From NCBI GenBank assembly GCA_041670885.1, contig JBAXYJ010000071.1, forward strand, positions 1 to 12,152: a stretch of DNA of 12,152 nt, read 5' to 3'. A program made the position numbers and the translations under genes. This DNA is from JAJBWD01 sp041670885 (lineage in GTDB: Bacteria; Bacillota; Clostridia; Clostridiales; Clostridiaceae). The notes below the pieces were generated by a model. That model was not told the origin of the DNA and searched no databases. It saw nothing but the letters and a program-made list of their open reading frames with translations. Within the stretch, counting starts at the first letter, position 1. Each line of letters begins with the position of its first letter. Below, one piece after another: positions 6,306 to 12,152 of the stretch.

Positions 6306-8228
6306 TTATGGACCTGTACCAAGGCCATTCAGCTTCCATTCATTACTATGCTTTTTTAGAAAACAGAACCTTACTTGTCTGCCATTTGAATTTATAAAAT
6401 TATCACGCCACTTAATATCTAAAGTTATTGCAGCTTCAATAATGGTTTCATTTTTTATCTCTTTTATTTCAATTCCAGGTTCCTTAGGGTCAAGATATTT
6501 TAAAGCTATGGGTTTAGCACTTATTATATTCTCAACTTGGCTGTTATCAGTACTAAACTTTGGATTATAAAGGGTATTTCCATTAAGATTCATAGTAAGG
6601 GAATCCCGCATTGCATCTGGGTCTAAACAGGCATAGGCTCTTGTTTTATTACCATTATTAATGGCTTTGAAATGCTCCTTTATCAAATCCGTTGGGCTTA
6701 GAGCAGCTAAGTCAGAATTATCACCAAGATTAGAAAATAAACCTTTTCTCTCAATCCAATTTTCAAAAGTAAGTCCAGTAATATCAGTTAAATAATGTTT
6801 CTTCACAGAAGGTCCAATTCCTGCAACGTTAAAGCAGAGCCAGGCTCCAACTACTTTATTTGAAGATACCAAAAGTACCGCGTTTGAAGGATAATTATAA
6901 ATACTCTGCTCTCCCTGGCCAGGCAGTCCATCTGCTAAGGAGTACCTCCATACCTGAACTGTATCACCCTTTAATTTTGTCAGATCAAGTCCGGCATCTT
7001 TTGAGAATTCATTTGCTAATTCCCAATATAAACCTACAGGATAATCACCTGCCATAACATCCCAGGTTTTAGGCACTGTTATATTAAATTTCTCAGGAGT
7101 TTCTTTAACTTTTAAGTTATAATATTTTAAAAATTCTTCTTGCGAAGAACTGGCTTTACTATTTTTTATGACTCTCCCTGTTAGCCCAATCAGCCCAAGT
7201 ATTACAATAATCAGTACACCTATTATCAGATTTCTTTTGGTAATTTTACCATATTTTGAAATCATTATAATCCTCCTTTTTAATTGGGACTTCTTTTCGA
7301 TAATTGATGCAGTACATGGAATACCATTTGAATTATTTATTAACTTTGTAACGTTAATAATTGTATTTCCGTAATTTAAGCTTTCATCTGTGTTCAAATG
7401 AGAAAGGACCGTAGTGTCACAGGCTATTTCACAGTCAGCACTCATAAAATGGAGACCTATGAGTATAACAGGATTAAACCAGTATACTATTTTAAGCAGG
7501 GAAGTTATCCAAATAATGATTAAATCTTTTCTTTTAACATGACACAATTCATGGAGTAGTATATACCTTATTTCTTCTTCTTTTAGTTCTTTTACGATTT
7601 TACCAGGTAATATTATTGTTGGATTAAATATTCCATATATCAAGGGACTTTGAACTTTATCAGTAACAATAATTCCCGGCGCTTTTACCTTTAAGAGTAC
7701 ACTGCATGATTTTAAAAGCTGATATAAAATTGAATCATAACTTTTACGACTAATTTTACACAGGTGTCTAATCCTGTAAATACCCAGTAGAATGTAGGAT
7801 GCCATCATCAGCATTCCCATTGTCCATAATAAAATAAAAATTTGTTTATAATTCCATAAGTGCTGCAGAATAGTTTCTTTTTCCTTAGTTACATTCGGTG
7901 CAGGATTAATTTCCGTATTTGTTTTTAAATCCTTAGTTAGGGCTTCATTACTGGCTGGATTTTCAGTAACCGGGTTTATTGATGCATTATTACCTATACT
8001 GCTGATGATTGATTCATAAGAAGGGTTAAAAGCATTATATATACTTACTTTGCTTTGCGGACCAAAGGGGAAGATTAATTTTATTAACAGGAGCATCCAA
8101 ATACAGTATAATACTTTTGGATTAATTTTCTTTCCTGCAAATATTTTTACAAGAAAAATCAATAATACCATCGCACTTCCCATAAGGGAGGATTCTATTA
8201 CATACTGGAAAATACTCCAATAACTCAT
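6306..8228 (-). CDS. M56-family (BlaR1/MecR1-like) membrane metalloprotease sensor, non-PBP sensor domain
   Basis: This 640-residue protein has helices at about 8-30, 36-55 and 128-150, then a cytoplasmic protease region with zinc motif HELCH at 226-230 and the third-ligand motif ADCEIACD with Glu267. A further helix lies at about 333-350, followed by roughly 290 residues predicted outside the cell. In BlaR1/MecR1 the last part is a beta-lactam-binding transpeptidase domain. Here I find no SxxK-SxN-KTG set. Residues about 507-636 (SPTDLIKEHFKAINNGN onward) resemble the NTF2-like DUF4829 type, and 365-500 is not recognised. I infer a sensor-protease that cuts the partner repressor encoded just upstream when it detects an unknown signal. 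The start is 12 bases after the repressor stop, with GAGG upstream. No beta-lactamase or PBP gene is in the window. Confidence 0.88.
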   Translation of the reverse strand: MSYWSIFQYVIESSLMGSAMVLLIFLVKIFAGKKINPKVLYCIWMLLLIKLIFPFGPQSKVSIYNAFNPSYESIISSIGNNASINPVTENPASNEALTKDLKTNTEINPAPNVTKEKETILQHLWNYKQIFILLWTMGMLMMASYILLGIYRIRHLCKISRKSYDSILYQLLKSCSVLLKVKAPGIIVTDKVQSPLIYGIFNPTIILPGKIVKELKEEEIRYILLHELCHVKRKDLIIIWITSLLKIVYWFNPVILIGLHFMSADCEIACDTTVLSHLNTDESLNYGNTIINVTKLINNSNGIPCTASIIEKKSQLKRRIIMISKYGKITKRNLIIGVLIIVILGLIGLTGRVIKNSKASSSQEEFLKYYNLKVKETPEKFNITVPKTWDVMAGDYPVGLYWELANEFSKDAGLDLTKLKGDTVQVWRYSLADGLPGQGEQSIYNYPSNAVLLVSSNKVVGAWLCFNVAGIGPSVKKHYLTDITGLTFENWIERKGLFSNLGDNSDLAALSPTDLIKEHFKAINNGNKTRAYACLDPDAMRDSLTMNLNGNTLYNPKFSTDNSQVENIISAKPIALKYLDPKEPGIEIKEIKNETIIEAAITLDIKWRDNFINSNGRQVRFCFLKKHSNEWKLNGLGTGP

Positions 8229-8240
8229 GCTACTACCTCT

Positions 8241-8615
8241 TTATTTCTTTGATTTATTCAATAAATCCTTTAAATCTTCTATCTCCTTATCTGTCAGCTT
8301 TTCTGTCTTTACAAAGTTTAATACCATTGAATTTAGAGAACCATTATAAATTTTTTTTAAAAAGGATTGGTTTTTTTCGTTTATACAATCCTCTTCAGAA
8401 ACCATTGGAAAATAAGAATATTCTTTCCCATTTTTATTAAATCCAACAGCATTTTTTTTAAGCAGCCTGTTTATTAAGGTCTTAACAGTATTTGATTTCC
8501 AATGATTATTTACTCCTGTTTCTTCAATAATTTTATTGGCAGTAATATTATTATTCCCCCAAATTATTTTCATGACTTCCCATTCAGCATCTGATATACT
8601 TGGCACATTTTTCAC
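8241..8615 (-). CDS. blaI: BlaI/MecI/CopY-family winged-helix repressor
   Basis: This is a 124-residue protein if started at the GTG at 8615. The N-terminal winged helix is clear: ISDAEWEVMKIIWG, then ITANKIIEET, then the recognition helix WKSNTVKTLINRLLKK and the wing KNGKEYSYFP. The C-terminal dimerisation helices contain SMVLNFVKTEK, and Asn100-Phe101 corresponds to the Asn-Phe bond cut by BlaR1 in staphylococcal BlaI (101-102). An upstream in-frame TTG at 8630 overlaps the purine-rich GAGGGGTG, so it is more likely part of the ribosome site than a start. The gene heads a two-gene operon with the M56 protease and should repress it through the two operators at 8629-8679. The family also includes copper-responsive CopY, but no Cys-x-Cys tail is present here. 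Confidence 0.93.
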   Translation of the reverse strand: MKNVPSISDAEWEVMKIIWGNNNITANKIIEETGVNNHWKSNTVKTLINRLLKKNAVGFNKNGKEYSYFPMVSEEDCINEKNQSFLKKIYNGSLNSMVLNFVKTEKLTDKEIEDLKDLLNKSKK

Positions 8616-8620
8616 ATTTT

Positions 8621-8628
8621 CACCCCTC
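8621..8628 (-). promoter_or_regulatory. Ribosome binding site that decides the blaI start
   Basis: The minus-strand GAGGGGTG lies five bases before the GTG at 8615 and directly overlaps the region after the in-frame TTG at 8630. This favours the GTG start and a protein five residues shorter than the longest frame. Confidence 0.65.
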
Positions 8629-8679
8629 AATATAGTTTACAGTTGTAATCAATTAAATATTACAACTGTAAACTATATT
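8629..8679. promoter_or_regulatory. Double BlaI-type operator, perfect 21-bp inverted repeat
   Basis: Arms 8629-8649 and 8659-8679 are exact reverse complements with a nine-base spacer. Each arm contains its own dyad, TTACAGTTGTAA (8637-8648) and TTACAACTGTAA (8660-8671), matching the TTACAnnTGTAA core known for BlaI/MecI operators. Their centres are 23 bp apart, about two helical turns. One dyad overlaps the -10 element and the other lies at the expected transcription start, so binding should block transcription of blaI and the M56 gene. I saw no other copy of this motif in the window. Confidence 0.88.
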
Positions 8680-8685
8680 TGTCAA
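8657..8685 (-). promoter_or_regulatory. Promoter of the blaI-M56 operon
   Basis: On the minus strand a perfect -35 TTGACA (8685-8680), a 17-base spacer and -10 TAATAT (8662-8657) form a strong housekeeping promoter. The expected start near 8650 leaves a leader of about 35 bases before the GTG. The operator overlaps the spacer and the -10 element. Confidence 0.88.
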
Positions 8686-8723
8686 TAATAATATTCCAAT
8701 AATTAACAGGATTATTATACTGT

Positions 8724-8754
8724 TTTAGATGATGTTGTTTTTCATCATCCTAAA
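8724..8754. promoter_or_regulatory. Imperfect palindrome upstream of degV
   Basis: GATGATG (8728-8734) pairs with CATCATC (8743-8749) around TTGTTTTT. With one bulged C at 8750 the stem extends through TTTA and TAAA. No T-run follows, so it is unlikely to be a terminator. It covers the -35 region of the degV promoter candidate and could be a repressor site. No regulator is identified. Confidence 0.35.
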
Positions 8755-8757
8755 TTA

Positions 8758-8766
8758 TGATATAAT
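8758..8766 (+). promoter_or_regulatory. Extended -10 promoter element of degV
   Basis: TGATATAAT fits the extended -10 pattern TGnTATAAT. The -35 region is weak: TTGTTT at 8735 is 20 bases upstream. The start codon at 8807 is about 40 bases downstream and has GGGGGGA as ribosome site. No riboswitch-size leader is present. Confidence 0.6.
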
Positions 8767-8806
8767 TCCATTAGAGGTTAATTATGTATAAATATGGGGG
8801 GATATC

Positions 8807-9634
8807 ATGGTAAGAATAATTACAGACAGCTCTGCTGATCTGCCAAAGGAATTTATAAATAAATATAATATTTCTGTAGTTCCATTAACTATTACATTAG
8901 ACGGCAAGGAATATCTGGAGAACGTAGATATTACCTCAGAGGAATTTTTTAAAAAGATGTTTAGTTCCAATGAGCTTCCTAAGACATCTCAGCCTTCACC
9001 GGCCAAATTTGGAGAAGTATTTAAAAAACTGTCAGGTGATGAAGAAATGATATGCCTTACTATATCCTCAGGCCTCAGCGGTTCATACCAGTCAGCCTGT
9101 ATTGGAAAAGAGATATCAGGTACCTGCGTCCGGGTATTTGACACTCTGGCAGGTTCCTTAGGACACGGCCTTCAGGTTATTAAAGCAGCAGAGCTGGCAG
9201 CTCAGGGAATACCTGCTGATAAAATAATAGAAAAGCTTAAAGAGTGCAGAAAAAATATGAATATATTAATTCTATTAAATACTCTTGAGAATATCGTTAA
9301 GGGCGGCAGACTAAGCAAATTTAAGGGATCTATTGCAAAGATATTTGATATTAAAGTATTGCTGGAAGGTGTTAATGGAAAAGTAGTGGAATTAGAAAAT
9401 ACCAGAGGCAAAAAGGCGTTTTTAAAAAGAGTACTGGATGTAATAGGGGAAAGAAGAAATAAATTTGATGAGACCATATTTGGTATTACTCATACAGGAA
9501 ATTTTGAAGATGCAGAGTTTTTAAAATCTCAGATCATTGAAAGGTTTGCACCTAAGGATGTAATAATAAACTATATGGGGGCCACCATGGGAACCTATGC
9601 AGGAAAAGATGGGATGATTATATCATTTTACTAG
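8807..9634 (+). CDS. degV: DegV-family fatty-acid-binding protein
   Basis: This 275-residue protein is of usual family length. It starts with the signature RIITDSSADLP (3-13). It continues with KTSQPSPAKF near 59-68, TISSGLSGSYQSA near 85-97, LENIVKGGRLSKFKG near 159-173, and the C-terminal MGTYAGKDGMIISFY, where the G-T-x-x-G-x-x-G loop normally lies. DegV proteins bind a long-chain fatty acid in a deep cleft. In Gram-positive bacteria the FakB members present it to the kinase FakA, which makes acyl-phosphate for phospholipid synthesis. No fakA is in the window, so whether this protein serves such a kinase is inference. The gene is divergent from blaI and has its own extended -10 promoter. 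The next plus-strand gene starts 84 bases downstream, without a clear terminator between them. Confidence 0.93.
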   Translation: MVRIITDSSADLPKEFINKYNISVVPLTITLDGKEYLENVDITSEEFFKKMFSSNELPKTSQPSPAKFGEVFKKLSGDEEMICLTISSGLSGSYQSACIGKEISGTCVRVFDTLAGSLGHGLQVIKAAELAAQGIPADKIIEKLKECRKNMNILILLNTLENIVKGGRLSKFKGSIAKIFDIKVLLEGVNGKVVELENTRGKKAFLKRVLDVIGERRNKFDETIFGITHTGNFEDAEFLKSQIIERFAPKDVIINYMGATMGTYAGKDGMIISFY

Positions 9635-9664
9635 AATAAAGCATCATTTATCGACTAATACTGT

Positions 9665-9679
9665 ATTTTATTATAAAAT
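9665..9679. repeat. Small AT-only inverted repeat between degV and larA-type gene
   Basis: ATTTTAT-T-ATAAAAT is a perfect seven-base inverted repeat with a one-base centre. It contains TATAAA and lies 40-55 bases before the next start codon. It could be a promoter region or operator, but AT-only palindromes are common in such DNA. Confidence 0.25.
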
Positions 9680-9705
9680 TATCCATAAAATATTTTAGAA
9701 ATCAA

Positions 9706-9712
9706 AGAGGTG
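9706..9712 (+). promoter_or_regulatory. Ribosome binding site that decides the larA-type start
   Basis: AGAGGTG lies six bases before the ATG at 9719. The in-frame GTG at 9710 is inside this site, so the longer 433-residue reading is unlikely. Confidence 0.75.
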
Positions 9713-9718
9713 TGGTTT

Positions 9719-11011
9719 ATGAAGCATATGGAGTTAAAGAATGGCAAAAGCATTGTAAAGCTGGATTTACCTGAAGAAAATCTGCTGCATATAATAAATC
9801 CGAATAAATTTGATAGCATGGGTACTGAGGAAGAAATAATATTAAATGCACTGGAAAACCCAATCGGAAGCAGAAGAATGAAGGATCTTATTAAACCTAA
9901 TGAAAAAGTATGCATAGTAATATCTGATATTACCAGGGCATGGCAGAAAATGAGCAGATACCTGCCATATATAGTAGATGAGCTTAAAGCAGCAGGAGTC
10001 AAGGATGAAAATATAATTTTCTTAAGTGCTACCGGAACTCATAGACGTCAGACTGATGAAGAGCACAGGGTTCTCTTAGGAGACAAGCTGTTTGGAAAAT
10101 TCACGATATATGACCATGTATCAACGGATAAAGAAAGTTTAAAATGTATAGGAACTACTACCTATGGAAATGTAATATACATAAATAAAAAAGCATTAGA
10201 GTGTGATCATGTAATAATAACAGGATCTATAGTGTATCATTTTCTGGTTGGCTGGGGAGGCGGAAAGAAGTCCATACTGCCTGGAATATCAGGCTATGAA
10301 AGTGTCATGAAAAATCACGGACTGTCTCTATCTCCTGAGCTTGGAAAGGGAGCGCTTCCCTGTATAAAGTGCGGAAATATAGAAAATAATCCTGTCTATG
10401 ATGATATGCTTCAGGCTGCCGGGATGGTAAATCCAACCTTTATGTTTAATGATATTATGGGGCCTGATGGAAACATATGTGCTGCAGTTGCTGGAGATTA
10501 CGTAAAAGCCCATGAAAAAGGATGTTCTATAGTAGATGAAAAAGACGGTGTTTATATAAATGAAAAGGCAGATGTAGTTATAGCCTCTGCAGGCGGCTTC
10601 CCTAAGGATATAAACTTTTATCAAACAATAAAAACTGTTACAAACTCTGTGGAAGCATTAAAAGACGGGGGCTCTTTGATCGTTTTATCAGAGTGTTCAG
10701 AAGGTCTTGGAGGAGATCAGGATGTACAGGATATGATATTAAATTATGATAACCAGTTAGACAGGGAAAAATCACTCCGGGAAAGATACAGCATATCAAA
10801 ATATGTAGGCTATTACATGTGCGAGATGAGCGAAAGATTTAATTTCATTTTAGTATCCGGTGTTATTGATAAAAGTTTATTTACTAAAACAAAGGTGAAA
10901 GTAGTTGATACTTTAGAAGATGCATTGAAAATAGCATATAAGGACAATTCCAGTTTTAAAACAACAATTATGCCCTATGCCGCTAACACTCTTCCAAAAT
11001 TAAAAAAGTGA
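9719..11011 (+). CDS. larA: LarA-family nickel-pincer 2-hydroxyacid racemase/epimerase
   Basis: This is a 430-residue protein from the ATG at 9719. LarA enzymes racemise or epimerise 2-hydroxyacids by hydride transfer using a nickel-pincer nucleotide (NPN) attached to a lysine. The residues expected from lactate racemase are present at closely matching positions: SDITR (69-73), GTH with His108, His174 in VYH, Lys184 in GGGKK for cofactor attachment, His200 in KNH as nickel ligand, and YQTIK with Gln302 and Lys305. So the fold and chemistry are well supported. The substrate is not, because the family includes lactate, malate and sugar-acid enzymes. The stretch SDITRAW differs from the SDxTRP I expect in lactate racemase. 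No larB, larC or larE cofactor gene, nor a lactate permease, is in the window, so NPN must be made elsewhere. It may be co-transcribed with degV. Confidence 0.88.
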   Translation: MKHMELKNGKSIVKLDLPEENLLHIINPNKFDSMGTEEEIILNALENPIGSRRMKDLIKPNEKVCIVISDITRAWQKMSRYLPYIVDELKAAGVKDENIIFLSATGTHRRQTDEEHRVLLGDKLFGKFTIYDHVSTDKESLKCIGTTTYGNVIYINKKALECDHVIITGSIVYHFLVGWGGGKKSILPGISGYESVMKNHGLSLSPELGKGALPCIKCGNIENNPVYDDMLQAAGMVNPTFMFNDIMGPDGNICAAVAGDYVKAHEKGCSIVDEKDGVYINEKADVVIASAGGFPKDINFYQTIKTVTNSVEALKDGGSLIVLSECSEGLGGDQDVQDMILNYDNQLDREKSLRERYSISKYVGYYMCEMSERFNFILVSGVIDKSLFTKTKVKVVDTLEDALKIAYKDNSSFKTTIMPYAANTLPKLKK

Positions 11012-11014
11012 AAT

Positions 11015-11047
11015 AAGCTGCCTTCGATTAAATCTTAGGCAGCTTTT
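11015..11047. terminator. Hairpin terminator between convergent larA-type and MFS genes
   Basis: AAGCTGCCT (11015-11023) pairs exactly with AGGCAGCTT (11037-11045) around a 13-base loop. TTTT follows on the plus strand. It begins four bases after the larA-type stop and ends next to the MFS stop at 11049. On the minus strand an A/T-rich tract also follows, so it may act in both directions. Confidence 0.85.
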
Positions 11048-11048
11048 A

Positions 11049-12152
11049 CTATTTATCCTTTACCTTAGTAGCTACATATAAATTAACAAATGAAAGAGCC
11101 GCTGCCAGGAAGAATATGTACTGAGGTCCCCATAAAGACCAGACGATTCCTCCTAAATATGCACATATTATAGAAACTGAGTGGTCCAGGCTAAGACCTA
11201 AGGATAGCGTTGGCATAATGTCTGAATTTTCTACAGCTATAGAGCGCATATAAATTGTTCTTATCATCCCAAATTGATTAGACATTTTATCAGATACGAA
11301 AAGCAGATAAGCTAGAAGTACAGGAAACCCATAGGAAGTTAATTTCCCGGATGCAAAGCCTGCGCTTAATAATCCATATGCCAGGTAAACTCCAATAAAC
11401 GATAGTGCATCTGCATAAAGCATTTTTTTAATTCCAAACCTGTCCAGCCACTTCCCCACAGCAGGGATAAATAAAACTCCGATAAAAGATCCGATTATAC
11501 TTAAAATTGCAAGAGTATCTGCCTTCTTATTTAATATTTCAATAAGAACCCAGGGGCCATAAACAAGCATTACTTGTTTTTGTACTCCAAACATTACTAC
11601 CAGGGTATAATAATATTTATATTCCTTCCTAAAAATAAATCTTACTTTTTTGCTGGTTTTTGGCTGCTTTGCTAAAGATTTTTCCAGAATAAAGAATAAT
11701 AAAAGAGCAATAAGAGAAACTATTGCAGATATTATAAATATCCATTTAGTCTTACTTGTAAAGCTGAAAAAGCCAGTTCTAAACCCAATAAAAACAAGTA
11801 TTCCCGAAAGCATGGTAAACGCCGTTGAAACTCCCTTATACTGTCCCATTTTTTTACCTATATTATTACCTTTAATAAGAGACATTCCTATGCTGTCCTG
11901 AAGAGGCATAAACATATGCATTCCTGCAGAGTTAATAAAAATGAATATAAGCATAACTGCAAAGGGAGGAGTGAAGATTCCTAAAGTTAATACTCCGATT
12001 ATACTTAAAAGCTGAGCTATCATTGAGATGCGGATATCCGTAAAGGAAGACAGAGCTGCAACAATAAATAAAACAAGTACCCCCGGAAGCTCTCTGGGAA
12101 ATTCAATAAGCCCCCTTTGATAGGCAGTTACATTATAAGCATCCTTAAAATA
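11049..12152 (-). CDS. MFS transporter, 5' end beyond the window
   Basis: The frame is open from the right edge to a TAG at 11051-11049, giving about 367 residues without the start. The internal ATG at 12023 is not the true start, because the frame upstream of it reads AYQRGLIEFPRELPGVLVLF and a further helix, which is typical of the first helices of an MFS protein. About ten helices are visible. A charged central loop (EKSLAKQPKTSKKVRFIFRKEYKYY) separates the two halves, and GKWLDRFGIKK is the conserved loop between helices of the C-terminal half. The substrate cannot be read from sequence. It is convergent with the larA-type gene, and the two are separated by a terminator, so they are probably not co-regulated. 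It does not resemble the truncated MFS piece at the left edge beyond the fold. Confidence 0.85.
   Translation of the reverse strand, partial: YFKDAYNVTAYQRGLIEFPRELPGVLVLFIVAALSSFTDIRISMIAQLLSIIGVLTLGIFTPPFAVMLIFIFINSAGMHMFMPLQDSIGMSLIKGNNIGKKMGQYKGVSTAFTMLSGILVFIGFRTGFFSFTSKTKWIFIISAIVSLIALLLFFILEKSLAKQPKTSKKVRFIFRKEYKYYYTLVVMFGVQKQVMLVYGPWVLIEILNKKADTLAILSIIGSFIGVLFIPAVGKWLDRFGIKKMLYADALSFIGVYLAYGLLSAGFASGKLTSYGFPVLLAYLLFVSDKMSNQFGMIRTIYMRSIAVENSDIMPTLSLGLSLDHSVSIICAYLGGIVWSLWGPQYIFFLAAALSFVNLYVATKVKDK

Noticed and set aside
8241..8615. Copper-responsive CopY-type role for the repressor.
   Set aside because: No C-terminal Cys-x-Cys metal motifs, and the partner gene is an M56 protease rather than a copper ATPase.
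8616..8630. TTG at 8630 as the start of the repressor.
   Set aside because: It immediately precedes and overlaps the context of the GAGGGGTG ribosome site, which serves the GTG at 8615 with normal spacing.
11049..12023. Complete 324-residue MFS protein starting at the ATG at 12023.
   Set aside because: The frame stays open to the window edge and the upstream residues form recognisable MFS helices, so the real start is outside.

Overview
The window looks like chromosomal DNA of an endospore-forming, low-GC Firmicute, most likely Clostridium sensu lato. It is very AT-rich, has AGGAGG-type ribosome sites, and carries a germinant-receptor operon, a CotF-type spore protein, a BlaI/M56 regulatory pair, a DegV protein and a LarA-family enzyme. 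I do not claim a species. I found no rRNA, tRNA, CRISPR array, insertion sequence or riboswitch.

Region 1 (1-5743, all minus strand) is a spore-germination receptor operon. In transcription order it reads: gerAB-type permease (5667-4579), a 58-residue membrane protein missed by a 60-residue cutoff (4582-4406, ATGA overlap with the permease), gerAA-type subunit (4314-2719), gerAC-type lipoprotein (2700-1522), a 71-residue two-helix small subunit (1502-1287) and a second, diverged gerAB-type permease (1267-182). The operon is therefore B-d-A-C-D-B. A candidate sigma-G-like promoter lies just upstream. Beyond the last gene, positions 173-1 hold an MFS transporter piece in an open minus frame that lacks its N-terminal half, which suggests a deletion junction at the operon end.

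Region 2 (5792-6253, plus) is a divergent CotF/ferritin-like spore coat gene, closed by a bidirectional terminator shared with the next gene.

Region 3 (6306-8685, minus) is a BlaI-type repressor followed by an M56 (BlaR1-like) membrane metalloprotease. The extracellular part of the protease is not a penicillin-binding domain. The repressor gene has a textbook promoter (TTGACA, 17 bp, TAATAT) covered by two TTACAnnTGTAA operators that form a perfect 21-bp inverted repeat. The repressor keeps the Asn-Phe bond at the position where BlaI is cut, so the pair looks like an intact protease-released switch for a signal other than a beta-lactam.

Region 4 (8758-11047, plus) holds degV and a LarA-family nickel-pincer enzyme with its key catalytic residues, ending at a strong hairpin terminator. 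Region 5 (12152-11049, minus) is an MFS transporter whose start lies beyond the right edge. No intergenic stretch exceeds 300 bases.
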